This document shows positions 10,272-21,308 of a stretch of 64,000 nt of DNA, one piece after another. The DNA lies in NCBI RefSeq assembly GCF_000815105.2, contig NZ_CP010310.2, positions 1,240,001 to 1,304,000 on the forward strand. Direction: 5' to 3'. The notes under the pieces are model-generated. The model did not search any database and was not told where the DNA came from. It saw only the letters and a program-made list of their open reading frames with translations. The number at the start of each line of letters is the position of its first letter. The stretch's first letter is position 1. A program made the translations under genes and the position numbers. Origin of the DNA: Pandoraea pulmonicola. Its GTDB lineage: Bacteria; Pseudomonadota; Gammaproteobacteria; Burkholderiales; Burkholderiaceae.

Positions 10272-10924
10272 GGCAGCACTCCCATCAGATAGACAAAGGT
10301 GAAGACGCCGATCCAGACGACGTCGAGAAAGTGCCAGAACATCGACAGGCACATCAGGCGGCGCCGGTTCGGCGCGGTGAGGCCGTACTTGCCGACCTGC
10401 ACCATCAGCGTGACGAGCCAGACGATCCCGAACGTGACGTGCAGTCCGTGCGTGCTCACCAGCGTGAAGAACGATGACAGGAACGCACTGCGCCAGGGAC
10501 CGGCGCCCTCATGGATGAGGTTCGCGAATTCGTAAAGTTCCAGCGAGAGGAACGCCGCGCCGAGCACGCCGGTCACCGCGAGCCAGCCGAGCACCGCACC
10601 CTGGCGGCGCCGTTGCATCTCCAGCATCGCAAAGCCGTAGGTGATCGACGAGAGCAGCAGGAACGTGGTGTTCAGCGCCACGAGGGGCAGCTCGAACAAC
10701 TCCGCGCCGGTCGGCCCGCCGGCGTAGTTGCGACCGAGCACGCCGTACGTCGCGAACAGGCACGCGAAGATGAGGCAGTCGCTCATCAGGTACACCCAGA
10801 AGCCGAGCAACGTCCCGCTGGGCGGGTGATAGTCGCTCGTCATCAGGAACTTCAACTCGCCGTCGCGCGGCGGATTGGCGGCGGGCATGCCGCCTGGCGG
10901 GAAGGTTGCGGTCGTATCAGACAT
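10268..10924 (-). CDS. cyoC: Cytochrome bo3 quinol oxidase subunit III
   Basis: A 218-residue five-helix subunit of the heme-copper quinol oxidase in the inner membrane. Family motifs include [10 protein letters not shown] near the first helix, LELYEF and THGLHV (helix with a conserved histidine) and [10 protein letters not shown] near the end. Its ATG overlaps the end of cyoB by eight bases and its stop overlaps cyoD, so B, C and D are translated as a chain. Confidence 0.94.
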   Translation of the reverse strand: MSDTTATFPPGGMPAANPPRDGELKFLMTSDYHPPSGTLLGFWVYLMSDCLIFACLFATYGVLGRNYAGGPTGAELFELPLVALNTTFLLLSSITYGFAMLEMQRRRQGAVLGWLAVTGVLGAAFLSLELYEFANLIHEGAGPWRSAFLSSFFTLVSTHGLHVTFGIVWLVTLMVQVGKYGLTAPNRRRLMCLSMFWHFLDVVWIGVFTFVYLMGVLP

Positions 10925-12908
10925 GCTGGGCGAGCAGTCGCGTGCGAGCTGCCTCCGTGTGTTCGACCCGATCGGCCGGGATGTAGTACTCGCGGTGATA
11001 GTTGAACGTGTGAGCGATTGCCACCGCCAGCAGCGCGATGAACGAGACGATCACCACCAGCCACATGTGCCAGATGAGCCCGAAGCCGCACACCGTCGAC
11101 AGGCCTGCGAGGATGATGCCCGCGCCGGTATTCTTCGGCATGTGAATCGGCAGGAAGCCGCTTTCCGGCCGCTTGAAACCGTGTTGCTTCATCTGCCACC
11201 AGGCGTCGTTGTCGTGCACGATCGGCGTGAAGGCGAAGTTGTAGTCCGGCGGCGGCGACGAAGTCGACCATTCCAGCGTGCGGCCGTGCCACGGATCGCC
11301 GGTGACGTCGCGCAGTTGTTCGCGGCGCATGAAGCTCACCACCAGTTGGACGATGAAGCACAGGATGCCGATGCCGATCAGCAACGCGCCCACGGCGGCG
11401 ACCTGGAACCAGATCTGCAGGGACGGATCGTCGAAGTGGCTCACGCGGCGCGTCACGCCCATCAGGCCGAGCAGATAGAGCGGCATGAAGGCGACATAGA
11501 AGCCGATGAACCAGAACCAGAACGAGCACTTGCCCCAGAACGGATCGAGCCGGTAGCCGAACGCCTTCGGGAACCAGTAGCTGATCGCCGCCATGATCCC
11601 GAACACCACGCCGCCGATGATCACGTTGTGGAAGTGCGCGATCAGGAACAGGCCGTTGTGCAGCGAGAAGTCCGCCGGCGGCACGGCCAGGAGCACGCCG
11701 GTCATGCCGCCGATGACGAACGTCACCATGAAGCCCACCGTCCACAGCATCGGCACCTCGAAGCGGATGCGCCCACGGTACATGGTGAACAGCCAGTTGA
11801 ATATCTTCGCGCCGGTCGGTATCGAGATGATCATCGTCGTGATGCCGAAGAACGAGTTCACGCTCGCGCCCGAGCCCATCGTGAAGAAGTGGTGCAGCCA
11901 CACGAGATAGGACAGCACCGTGATCACGACCGTGGCATAGACCATCGACGCATACCCGAACAGACGCTTGCCGGTGAAAGTCGCAACGACTTCCGAGTAC
12001 ACGCCGAACACCGGCAGCACGAGGATGTAGACCTCCGGGTGGCCCCAGATCCAGATGAGGTTGACGTACATCATCGGGTTGCCGCCCAGATCGTTCGTGA
12101 AGAAGTTGGTGCCGGCGTAGCGATCGAGCGCGAGCAGGGCGAGCACGGCGGTCAGCACCGGGAAGGCGGCCACGATCAGCACGTTCGTGCACAGCGAGGT
12201 CCAGGTGAACACCGGCATGCGCATCATCGTCATGCCCGGCGCGCGCATCTTCACGATGGTCACCAGCAGGTTGATCCCCGACAGCAGTGTGCCGATCCCG
12301 GCGATCTGCAACGCCCATATGAAGTAGTCGACGCCCACGTCGGGGCTCTGTTCCAGCCCCGACAGCGGCGGATAGGCGAGCCAGCCCGTGCGGGCGAATT
12401 CGCCGACGAAGAGCGACATCATCACGAGCACCGCGCCGCTCGTCGTCATCCAGAAGCTGAAGTTGTTGAGGAAGGGAAACGCCACGTCGCGCGCGCCGAT
12501 CTGCAGCGGCACCACGAAGTTCATGAGGCCGGTGACGAGCGGCATCGCCACGAAGAAGATCATGATCACGCCGTGCGCGGTGAAGATCTGATCGTAGTGA
12601 TGCGGCGGCAGGTAGCCGGCGTTGTCGCCGAACGAGATCGCCTGTTGCAGTCGCATCATCGCCGCGTCGGCGAAGCCGCGCAGCAGCATGACGATCCCCA
12701 GGATCACGTACATGATGCCGATCTTCTTGTGATCGATGCTCGTGAACCACTCGCGCCAGAGATAGCCCCACAGCCTGAAGTAGGTAATGGCCCCGAGCAC
12801 GACGATGCCGCCGAGCGCCACCGCCGCGAAGGTCGCGAGGAGGATCGGTTCGTGGTACGGGATCGCCTCTATCGTGAGGCGGCCGAAGATCAGCTTGACG
12901 ATGTCCAT
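10917..12908 (-). CDS. cyoB: Cytochrome bo3 quinol oxidase subunit I
   Basis: The 663-residue catalytic subunit that oxidises ubiquinol and reduces oxygen to water while pumping protons. It carries low-spin heme b, heme o3 and CuB. The CuB/heme region is clear: [15 protein letters not shown] with the His-Tyr pair, HHFFTMG, and THAHFHN-type residues as [12 protein letters not shown]. The length matches E. coli CyoB. It lies 65 bases downstream of cyoA in the same direction. Confidence 0.97.
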   Translation of the reverse strand: MDIVKLIFGRLTIEAIPYHEPILLATFAAVALGGIVVLGAITYFRLWGYLWREWFTSIDHKKIGIMYVILGIVMLLRGFADAAMMRLQQAISFGDNAGYLPPHHYDQIFTAHGVIMIFFVAMPLVTGLMNFVVPLQIGARDVAFPFLNNFSFWMTTSGAVLVMMSLFVGEFARTGWLAYPPLSGLEQSPDVGVDYFIWALQIAGIGTLLSGINLLVTIVKMRAPGMTMMRMPVFTWTSLCTNVLIVAAFPVLTAVLALLALDRYAGTNFFTNDLGGNPMMYVNLIWIWGHPEVYILVLPVFGVYSEVVATFTGKRLFGYASMVYATVVITVLSYLVWLHHFFTMGSGASVNSFFGITTMIISIPTGAKIFNWLFTMYRGRIRFEVPMLWTVGFMVTFVIGGMTGVLLAVPPADFSLHNGLFLIAHFHNVIIGGVVFGIMAAISYWFPKAFGYRLDPFWGKCSFWFWFIGFYVAFMPLYLLGLMGVTRRVSHFDDPSLQIWFQVAAVGALLIGIGILCFIVQLVVSFMRREQLRDVTGDPWHGRTLEWSTSSPPPDYNFAFTPIVHDNDAWWQMKQHGFKRPESGFLPIHMPKNTGAGIILAGLSTVCGFGLIWHMWLVVIVSFIALLAVAIAHTFNYHREYYIPADRVEHTEAARTRLLAQHV

Positions 12909-12973
12909 AAGCTCGAACCTGGGATCATTCGCGCGCGGGGCGCATCATTGTCGAGGGTCGCTCGCGTGCGGCG

Positions 12974-14008
12974 TCACTGCGTGAGTGCCTCACCGGGCGC
13001 GCGCCGGGTGTCCTGCGCAAACTGCGCCGTGTTCCGGGCCGTGCACATCGCCCCGGCGAGCAACGCGTCGGCCTTGCCCGTCCGCGCGCGGCCGGCATGC
13101 GGGTGATTGGGCTGATCCATCATGTCCTTCAGACAGGTCTGTCCCGGTTGGACGCAACGGTTGAGAATCGCGTCGTAGAGATTGGGCGACACGTCCGCGT
13201 AGTAGTGCACGGGCACCCATTCGCTCGGTTTCGCGAGCGCCTCGTACTTGTCGCGCGACAGGTTCTCGCCCTTCGCCTTGACCTTGGCGACCCAGGCGTC
13301 GAATTCCTCCGGAGAGACGCCGTGGAACTTGAAGCGCATGCCCGAGAAGCCCGCCCCGCTGTAGTTGGCGGAGAAGCCGTCATAGACGCCCGGTTTGTTG
13401 ACGACTGCGTGCAGCTTCGTCTCCATGCCGGGCATGGCGTACACCTGGCCGGCGAGCGCGGGGACGAAGAACGAGTTCATCATCGTCGTCGCCGTGATCT
13501 CGAAGCGGATCGGACGATCCACCGGCGCGGTCAGTTCATTGACCGTTGCGATTCCTTGATCGGGATAGAAGAAGAGCCACTTCCAGTCCATTGCCACGAC
13601 CTGCACCGTGAGCGGACGCGTGTCGGGGGGGATGTCGCGTTTGGCGTCGATGCGCTCGAGCGGACGATATGGATCGAGCTTGTGCGTGCTCACCCAGGTG
13701 AGCGCCCCCAACGCGATGATGATCATGAGCGGCGCGGCCCAGATCAGCAGTTCGAGCAGCGTCGAGTGATCCCACTCGGGGGTGTAGACGGCGTTCTTGT
13801 TCGATTCCCGATATCGCCACGCGAAAAGCAGTGTGAGCACGATCACCGGTACGATGATCAGCAGCATCAGGATGGTGGAGACGATGATGATGTCGCGCTG
13901 CCTTACCGCGAGATCGCCGGCGGGCGACATCAATACGGTACTGCAGCCGGACAGCCATGCGGCGGCGGGGAGCAAAAGTACCCCGCGGATAAACTTTGGG
14001 GAAGCCAT
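12974..14008 (-). CDS. cyoA: Cytochrome bo3 quinol oxidase subunit II (lipoprotein)
   Basis: A 344-residue subunit with a lipobox (LSGC, cysteine at about 23) behind a short signal sequence, two membrane helices and a periplasmic cupredoxin domain. As in quinol oxidases, the CuA ligands of cytochrome c oxidases are missing. The ATG at 14008 puts the lipobox at the correct distance from the N-terminus; the frame is open to 14173 but that extension would spoil the signal. The C-terminal extension (about 275-344) contains QPGQTCLKDMMD. It is the first gene of cyoABCD-SURF1. Confidence 0.93.
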   Translation of the reverse strand: MASPKFIRGVLLLPAAAWLSGCSTVLMSPAGDLAVRQRDIIIVSTILMLLIIVPVIVLTLLFAWRYRESNKNAVYTPEWDHSTLLELLIWAAPLMIIIALGALTWVSTHKLDPYRPLERIDAKRDIPPDTRPLTVQVVAMDWKWLFFYPDQGIATVNELTAPVDRPIRFEITATTMMNSFFVPALAGQVYAMPGMETKLHAVVNKPGVYDGFSANYSGAGFSGMRFKFHGVSPEEFDAWVAKVKAKGENLSRDKYEALAKPSEWVPVHYYADVSPNLYDAILNRCVQPGQTCLKDMMDQPNHPHAGRARTGKADALLAGAMCTARNTAQFAQDTRRAPGEALTQ

Positions 14009-14074
14009 GCTGCGATCGATCAACCGTAGCTGTAGACGCGAACCATCATGGACTCCGGCTCTCATGCGTGATAC

Positions 14075-14088
14075 TAGGGTAAACCCTA
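14075..14088. promoter_or_regulatory. Inverted repeat in the divergent cyoA/MFS promoter region
   Basis: TAGGGT-AA-ACCCTA forms a perfect 14-bp dyad, 67 bases upstream of cyoA and 79 bases upstream of the MFS gene. A regulator binding here could control both genes; none is encoded nearby on an obvious basis. Confidence 0.35.
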
Positions 14089-14166
14089 TGGCGTGACATC
14101 GCGATACCTGCGATGCTTTTTGTGCACGAGTGTCATGGTCATCCCGATCCGCAAGGGGGTCCGATA

Positions 14167-15501
14167 ATGTCAAGCAGTGCTCATCAATCGCCGACGCCGA
14201 ATGGTGTTCCCGTCGCGACGACAGCGCACGACCATGGGAGCAAATCCCGTATTGCGCCGGAGGAAATCGCCGTCGGGGTGGTGGTCGGACGTGCGTCCGA
14301 GTACTTCGACTTCTTCGTGTTCGGTATCGCGGCCGTGCTCGTCTTCCCGCACGTTTTCTTCCCGTTCGCCGACGGTCTGCACGGGCTGTTGTACGCGTTC
14401 ACCATCTTCTCGTTCGCCTTCCTCTCTCGCCCCGTCGGCACGGCGTTGTTCATGACCGTGCAGCGCCGCTGGGGGCGCAGCATCAAGCTCACGGTGGCGC
14501 TGTTCGTGCTCGGCACCGCCACGGCGGGCATGGCGTTCCTGCCCGGGTACGCCGTGCTGGGCGAGAAGTCGATCTGGCTGCTGGCGTTCTTCCGTCTGGT
14601 CCAGGGTATCGGCTTCGGCGGTTCGTGGGACGGGCTGCCGTCGCTGCTCGCGATGAACGCGCCACCACAGCGGCGCGGCTGGTATTCGATGATGGGGCAG
14701 CTGGGCGCGCCGATCGGCTTCATCATCGCGGCGGGCCTGTTCCTGTTCCTGCACTGGAGTCTGGAGCCCGACGACTTCCTGACGTGGGGCTGGCGCTATC
14801 CGTTCTACGTGGCGTTCGCCGTGAACGTGGTGGCGCTGTTCGCACGGCTGCGTCTGGTGGTGACGCACGAATACACCGAGATGCTCGAAGAGGGCCAGCT
14901 CGAGCCGATCAGCACGCGCGAGATGGTGCGTTCACAAGGCTACAACATCTTCCTCGGCGCGTTTGCCGCGTTGGCGAGCTACGCACTGTTCCATCTCGTG
15001 ACGGTCTTCCCGCTGTCGTGGATTACGCTGCAGAACACGCAGGACATGGACAGTGTGCTGATCGTGCAACTGTGCGGCGCGGCGATCGCCATCGTCTGCA
15101 CGGTGATTTCGGGGCGCATCGCCGACCGCATCGGCCGACGCACCACGCTCGGGCTCTTCGCGATCTTCATCGCCATCTTCGCGCTGTTCGCGCCGTTCCT
15201 GATGGGCGGAGGCTCCACCCGGCAGGACATCTTCATTCTCGTGGGCTTTGCGCTGCTCGGCCTGTCGTACGGACAAGCGGCCGGGACGGTGACGTCCAAC
15301 TTCGAGCAGCGCTTCCGCTACACGGGGGCGGCGCTCACGACCGACTTCGCATGGCTGTTCGGCGCGGCGTTCGCGCCGCTCGTGGCACTGGGCCTGTCGG
15401 CGGAGTTCGGCTTGATCGCCGTGAGCGGATACCTGCTCTCGGGGGCGGTGTGCACGCTGCTCGCCTTGCGCATCAACAAGGCGCTGGAGACGCGCGACTG
15501 A
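14167..15501 (+). CDS. MFS transporter (metabolite:H+ symporter type)
   Basis: A 444-residue transporter with twelve predicted helices, resembling sugar/metabolite symporters such as the MHS group. The loop motif between helices 2 and 3 is degenerate (RPVGTALFMTVQRRWGRS), while the second-half copy GRIADRIGRRTT is canonical. The ribosome site AAGGGGG precedes the ATG. It diverges from cyoA, and a related transporter in this position is often seen beside cyo operons in Burkholderiaceae (established association; function unknown). The gene ends with a strong terminator and is monocistronic. Confidence 0.85.
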   Translation: MSSSAHQSPTPNGVPVATTAHDHGSKSRIAPEEIAVGVVVGRASEYFDFFVFGIAAVLVFPHVFFPFADGLHGLLYAFTIFSFAFLSRPVGTALFMTVQRRWGRSIKLTVALFVLGTATAGMAFLPGYAVLGEKSIWLLAFFRLVQGIGFGGSWDGLPSLLAMNAPPQRRGWYSMMGQLGAPIGFIIAAGLFLFLHWSLEPDDFLTWGWRYPFYVAFAVNVVALFARLRLVVTHEYTEMLEEGQLEPISTREMVRSQGYNIFLGAFAALASYALFHLVTVFPLSWITLQNTQDMDSVLIVQLCGAAIAIVCTVISGRIADRIGRRTTLGLFAIFIAIFALFAPFLMGGGSTRQDIFILVGFALLGLSYGQAAGTVTSNFEQRFRYTGAALTTDFAWLFGAAFAPLVALGLSAEFGLIAVSGYLLSGAVCTLLALRINKALETRD

Positions 15502-15533
15502 CGGCGCGCCCTTCGTTGTTCCGCCCACCGGAG

Positions 15534-15559
15534 ACGGCGCGAACGATTCGCGCCGTTTT
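15534..15559 (+). terminator. Rho-independent terminator of the MFS gene
   Basis: A 10-bp stem (15534-15543 with 15547-15556, loop CGA) is followed by TTTT. Confidence 0.8.
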
Positions 15560-15586
15560 CATTTCCGAGGCAGGCGAGCGCGCGGA

Positions 15587-16456
15587 TCACGCCTTGCGCA
15601 GCATGCCCACGATGGCGGCGGTGATGTCGCGCGTGCGCGCATCGTGTTCGCGATGGATCATCCCGACCGTGCGCAGCAGTGGCGGGTCGGCGATCGGCAC
15701 GATGCGCAGCAGCGGATCGGCGTGCCAGTCGCCGCGATGCAACAGCGGCAACACCGACACGCCGACGTTCTTGCGAACGAGCGCGACGATCGTCTCGATG
15801 GAGTTCAGCTCCAGGTATTCGGTCACGCCGAGTTTCGCCGCGCGCAACGCCTGTTCCACCACCCTCCCCGTGCGCACGCGCCGGTCGAAACGCAGGAAGG
15901 CGTGCGCGTCGAGAATGCGCTGCGGATCCGGCTCGGTCACATCGCGATTGACGACCATGATCATCGGCTCCGTGTAGAGCGGCGTCCACACCAGGCCGTC
16001 CGCACGCGTGTCGTCGGCGCGCGCCACGACGGCAGCGATATCAACTTCGCCCTGCTCGACGAGTGCGGTCAACTCGTCCGAGCGAGCCGACGTGAGTCGC
16101 ACGTCGAGCCCCGGGTGCGCCGTCTTCAGTTCCGCGACCACGAGGGATAGCGCGCCGATGACCGAAACCACGGCGCCGATGGTGACCGGGCCTTGCATCG
16201 TGTCGATGGCGGTGCGGGTGAGTTCCGCGGTGAGCGCGAGAATCTGCTCGACGCGGGGAAACAGTTCGCGTCCCTGACGCGTGAGCGTGATTTGCCGGCC
16301 GCGCCGGTCGAACAGCCGCTGGCCGACGGCGTCTTCCAGCCCGCGCATTTGCAGACTGACGGCCGCCTGCGTCAACGCCGCGCGCTCGGCGGCCGCGGCG
16401 AACGAGCCCGTTTGCGCCACCAGGCGGAAGGTCTTCAACATGCGCAGCGTCAGCAT
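15587..16456 (-). CDS. LysR-family transcriptional regulator
   Basis: A 289-residue regulator with an N-terminal winged HTH (TGSFAAAAERAALTQAAVSL) and a two-lobed effector domain. It is divergent from the peptide-type ABC operon that begins at 16582, so it most likely controls that operon and itself through the AT-rich palindrome between them. Its inducer would then be the transported compound, perhaps a gamma-glutamyl peptide; this is inference from position. Confidence 0.88.
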   Translation of the reverse strand: MLTLRMLKTFRLVAQTGSFAAAAERAALTQAAVSLQMRGLEDAVGQRLFDRRGRQITLTRQGRELFPRVEQILALTAELTRTAIDTMQGPVTIGAVVSVIGALSLVVAELKTAHPGLDVRLTSARSDELTALVEQGEVDIAAVVARADDTRADGLVWTPLYTEPMIMVVNRDVTEPDPQRILDAHAFLRFDRRVRTGRVVEQALRAAKLGVTEYLELNSIETIVALVRKNVGVSVLPLLHRGDWHADPLLRIVPIADPPLLRTVGMIHREHDARTRDITAAIVGMLRKA

Positions 16457-16485
16457 TTGGTGATTAAAAAATACTTAAGTCAGAA

Positions 16486-16507
16486 AAAGAAATATTAATA
16501 TTTCTTT
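16486..16507. promoter_or_regulatory. 22-bp perfect AT-rich palindrome, probable LysR operator
   Basis: The half-site AAAGAAATATT is followed directly by its reverse complement, in the 125-bp gap between the LysR gene and the ABC operon. The region is strikingly AT-rich against its surroundings. LysR proteins typically bind such interrupted dyads in the divergent promoter. Confidence 0.6.
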
Positions 16508-16581
16508 CCGGTCCGTGGGGGACATAATCGTGTCATGCAAGTCCCTCATGACAGGCTCCGCCGGGCTCGAGGGCACGACGA

Positions 16582-17642
<1,061 letters not shown>

Positions 17643-17646
<4 letters not shown>

Positions 17647-18731
17647 ACGCCACCCCGGCATTGCTCGAAGCGCGCGATCTGACCAAACACTTCGGCGGCC
17701 ATCGCGTCGGCTTCTCCCGCGCCCCTACGGTGTATGCCGTGAATGGCGTGTCGTTTGCCGTGCAGGCGGGCGAGACGTTCGCCATCGTGGGCGAGTCGGG
17801 TTGCGGCAAGTCCACGCTCGGCCGCCTGCTGCTGCGGCTGCTCGACGCCACACGCGGCGAGGTGCGCTACCAGGGCGAAGACATCATGACGCTGGGCGCG
17901 AGCGCGATGCGGCGTCTTCGGCGCGAACTGCAGATCATCTTTCAGGATCCGTTCGCCTCGCTCAATCCGAGCATGACCGTGGGCGGTCTCATCGGCGAGC
18001 CCATCGCCTTGCATGGCATCGCACGCGGTCGCGCGCGCGACGAGCGCGTGGCCGAGCTGTTGCGCACGGTCGGTCTGCAGCCCGACTACGCGCAACGCTT
18101 TCCGCACGAATTCTCCGGCGGTCAGCGCCAGCGCATCGGTATCGCCCGGGCGCTGGCGGGCGAGCCGCGCGTGATCATCGGCGACGAACCTGTCTCGGCG
18201 CTCGACGTCTCGGTGCAGGCGCAAGTCATCAATCTGCTCGAACGCCTGAAGCACGACTTCGGGCTCACGCTCGTCATGGTGGCGCACGATCTCGCCGTGA
18301 TCCGTCATATGAGCGACCGGGTGGCCGTCATGTATCTCGGCGAGATCGTCGAGCTGGCGAGCGCCGATTCGCTCTTCGACAATCCGCTGCACCCCTACAC
18401 GCAGGCGTTGCTGCAGGCGATTCCGGCGAGCCGCCCGCATCTGCGGCGCGAGCGCGCGCCATTGGGGGGCGAACTGCCGAGTCCGACGGCGCCGCCGCCC
18501 GGATGCCGCTTCCATCCGCGCTGCCCGCATGCGCGTGCCGCGTGCCGCGAACAGGCGCCGATTCACGAAGTGCTGCCCGACGGCCGGCAGATCGCCTGCC
18601 ACTTCTGGCGCGAGATCCAGAACGCCGGCGCGAGCCCCGCGCGCGCCGCGCCGCCGAGCGACAAGCTCAATGCGCGTCTCGCGCTGTACCGCGCAAGGCA
18701 GGCGCAGGACGCCGGCGCCGGTGCGGGGTGA
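17643..18731 (+). CDS. Peptide-type ABC transporter ATP-binding protein (DppF-like)
   Basis: A 362-residue partner ATPase. Walker A is GESGCGKST, signature FSGGQRQRIG and Walker B VIIGDEPVSALD. The cysteine-containing oligopeptide tail is present (CRFHPRCPHARAAC). A further 45 residues rich in Ala/Arg extend beyond the usual end. It starts within the stop of the previous gene, indicating coupled translation and equal amounts of the two ATPases. Confidence 0.92.
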
Positions 18732-18766
18732 CCCGGCGTCAGCGCCTCCGGATTCCGCGCTCCGCT

Positions 18767-18806
18767 TACCAACACTCATCAACGCATACCAACACACATC
18801 AACGAG
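18767..18806 (+). repeat. Two tandem 20-bp direct repeats upstream of the binding-protein gene
   Basis: Units at 18767-18786 and 18787-18806 agree at 17 of 20 positions (TACCAACAC-CATCAACG core). They end at the ribosome binding site GAGAGG of the next gene. They lie in transcribed leader sequence; purpose unknown. Confidence 0.7.
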
Positions 18807-18817
18807 AGGCTTCACGC

Positions 18818-20320
18818 ATGCGCAACGTTCTGCTCGATCTTGTACTGGCGACGCTACTGACCACGGGGGCCGCCTCGGCGATGGCGCAATCGACCATCCG
18901 CATCGGCCTGCAGGAAGACATCGGTTCGCTCGATCCCGCGCGCAGCTCGCAGGTCGTCGACCGCATGGTGTTGCGCTCGCTGTGCAGCTCGCTCGTCGAC
19001 ATCGGCACGGATCTGAAGTTCGTGCCCATGCTGGCGACCTCGTGGAGCATGAGCGCCGACGGCAAGACGTGGACCTTCAAGCTGCGCCAGGGGGTGAAGT
19101 TCCATGACGACGAGCCGTTCAACGCGCGTGCCGTCAAGGCCAACCTCGACCGCGCGCGTACGCTGCCGGCGAGCAACCGCAAGAGCGAGCTGTCGTCGAT
19201 CGAGCGTGTCGACGCGGTGGACGACTCGACAGTCAACATCGTGCTCAAGGCTCCGGATTCGGCGCTGCTCGCCACCCTGTCGGATCGCGCGGGGATGATG
19301 CTCGCGCCGAAGACGCTCGCGGATGACGCCGCCGTGCAATCGCGCCCGGTGTGCTCGGGCCCGTACAAGTTCGTGCAGCGCGTGCAGAACGATCGCGTCG
19401 TGCTGGAGAAATTTGCGGGCTTCTGGGATGCCGACAAGTACGCCGTCCAGAAAGTGATCTTCCTGCCGATTCCCGACACCACCGTGCGGCTCGCCAACGT
19501 GCGCTCGGGCTCGCTCGACATGCTCGAACGCCTCTCGCCGTCGGACGTGAAATCGGTCAAGCGCGACGCGAACCTGAACTTTGTTTCCATCGACGGCCTG
19601 GGTTACTACGGCCTCACGTTCAACGTGGCGCCGAACGCGCAGAAGGCGCTGCGCGACAAGCGCGTGCGTCAGGCGTTCGATCTGGCCATCGACCGCGACG
19701 CGATCAACCAGGTCATCGGCGGCGGCATCTTTACGCCGGCGAATCAGGCGCTGCCGCGCTCGGGGCAGTACTACGACGCTTCCATCAAGACGACCAGGCG
19801 TGATGTCGCGAAGGCCAAGGCGCTGCTCAAGGCCGCTGGTTTCGAGAAGGTCGACGTCACGCTCAGCTTCGGCAACAACACCGTGTCCAACCAGATGGCG
19901 CAAATGCTGCAGGCGATGCTCGCCGAGGCGGGCATTCAACTGAAACTGCGTCCGATGGATTATGCGGCGGCACTCGACGCGGCCCATCGCGGCGACTTCG
20001 ACGTGCTCTACAACGGTTGGTCGGGGCGCGTCGATCCGGACGGCAACCTGCACCAGTTCGTGTCGTGCAAGGGCAATCTGAACTACGGCCAGTACTGCAA
20101 CGCCGAGGTGGACAAGCTGCTCAACGAGGCGCGCGTGAAGTCGACCGTGGCCGAGCGCAAGCCGCTCTACGACGCCGCCAACAAGATCCTGGCCGAAGAC
20201 GATCCGATCCTCTACCTGTATGTGCAACCGTGGCCGTATGTGCTCACGAAGAAGGTGCAGGGCTTTGTCGCGTACCCCGACGGATTGATTCGTCTGCGCG
20301 GCGTGAGCATCAAGGGCTGA
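18818..20320 (+). CDS. Peptide-type ABC transporter substrate-binding protein (family 5)
   Basis: A 500-residue periplasmic solute-binding protein. The signal peptide covers residues 1-23 (ends SAMA-Q). The family 5 core is seen in TWTFKLRQGVKFHDDEPFNA and in the C-terminal DFDVLYNGWSGRVDPDGNLH. It is the receptor for the ABC importer encoded around it. Family 5 includes DppA, OppA, NikA and GsiB; association with a gamma-glutamyltransferase-like enzyme favours a glutathione-like or gamma-glutamyl ligand, but a plain dipeptide cannot be excluded. Confidence 0.92.
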   Translation: MRNVLLDLVLATLLTTGAASAMAQSTIRIGLQEDIGSLDPARSSQVVDRMVLRSLCSSLVDIGTDLKFVPMLATSWSMSADGKTWTFKLRQGVKFHDDEPFNARAVKANLDRARTLPASNRKSELSSIERVDAVDDSTVNIVLKAPDSALLATLSDRAGMMLAPKTLADDAAVQSRPVCSGPYKFVQRVQNDRVVLEKFAGFWDADKYAVQKVIFLPIPDTTVRLANVRSGSLDMLERLSPSDVKSVKRDANLNFVSIDGLGYYGLTFNVAPNAQKALRDKRVRQAFDLAIDRDAINQVIGGGIFTPANQALPRSGQYYDASIKTTRRDVAKAKALLKAAGFEKVDVTLSFGNNTVSNQMAQMLQAMLAEAGIQLKLRPMDYAAALDAAHRGDFDVLYNGWSGRVDPDGNLHQFVSCKGNLNYGQYCNAEVDKLLNEARVKSTVAERKPLYDAANKILAEDDPILYLYVQPWPYVLTKKVQGFVAYPDGLIRLRGVSIKG

Positions 20321-20330
20321 GGACGGCGCC

Positions 20331-21275
20331 ATGCTGCGACTCGTCGTCCACCGCGCGCTGGTTGCGATCCCCACGCTGATCATCGTCTCGATGATGATCT
20401 TCGGGCTGCAGAAGATGCTGCCCGGCGATCCCGTGCTCGCGATGGCCGGCGAGGACCAGAACCCGCAGGTCATCGCGGCGCTGCGCGAGAAGTACCACCT
20501 CGACAAGCCCTTGCCCACGCAATACGCGCTCTGGATCGGCGACGTTCTGCGTGGCGATCTCGGCAACTCGCTGCGCACGGGCGAGCCGGTGACGAAGCTC
20601 ATCGCGCAGAAGTTGCCGGTGACGCTGCAACTCGCGGCGTTCGGTCTCGCCATCGCGATCGGCATCGGCATTCCCCTCGGGATTCTGTCGGCGGCCAATC
20701 GCGGCAAGGCCATCGATTACGGCGCGAACGTCCTGGCCCTGTCCGGCATGTCGATTCCGAACTTCTGGCTGGGTATTCTGCTGATCTTTCTCGTCTCGGT
20801 GCGCTGGCAGTTGTTGCCGTCTTCCGGCTACGTGCCGCCGGGCGAGGATCTGTGGATGAGCGTGAAGACGATGATCATGCCCGCGTTCGTGCTCGGGGCG
20901 GCGCTCGGTGCGCAGTTGATGCGCCACACGCGCAGCGCCATGCTCGGCGTGCTGCGTACCGACTATATCCGCACGGCGCGCGCCAAAGGCCTGTTACGCG
21001 GCACGGTGGTGCTCAAGCACGCGTTGCGCAATGCGTTGATTCCTATCGTGACGGTGCTCGCATTGCTGTTCGGCGAACTGCTCGCGGGCGCGGTGCTCAC
21101 CGAGCAAGTCTTCACGATCCCGGGCTTCGGCAAGCTGGTCGTGGACGCCGTGTTCAATCGCGACTATGCGGTCGTGCAAGGCGTGGTGCTGGTCACCGCC
21201 GTGAGCTTCATCGTGCTGAACCTGTTCGCGGATGTGCTGTACGTGCTGCTCAATCCGCGCCTGCGACGCGCCTGA
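20331..21275 (+). CDS. Peptide-type ABC transporter permease (DppB-like)
   Basis: A 314-residue membrane permease with six helices. The first periplasmic loop carries the usual PGDPV motif, and the EAA loop (RTARAKGLLRGTVVLKHALRN) contacts the ATPases. It starts ten bases after the binding-protein stop. Confidence 0.93.
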   Translation: MLRLVVHRALVAIPTLIIVSMMIFGLQKMLPGDPVLAMAGEDQNPQVIAALREKYHLDKPLPTQYALWIGDVLRGDLGNSLRTGEPVTKLIAQKLPVTLQLAAFGLAIAIGIGIPLGILSAANRGKAIDYGANVLALSGMSIPNFWLGILLIFLVSVRWQLLPSSGYVPPGEDLWMSVKTMIMPAFVLGAALGAQLMRHTRSAMLGVLRTDYIRTARAKGLLRGTVVLKHALRNALIPIVTVLALLFGELLAGAVLTEQVFTIPGFGKLVVDAVFNRDYAVVQGVVLVTAVSFIVLNLFADVLYVLLNPRLRRA

Positions 21276-21308
21276 ACGCGCCTGATTTTCATCGACCCGA
21301 CTCCGACC

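Noticed and set aside
10875..13106. Long plus-strand frame opposite cyoB/cyoC
   Set aside because: Shadow frame with extreme His/Arg/Asp content; cyoB and cyoC are certain.
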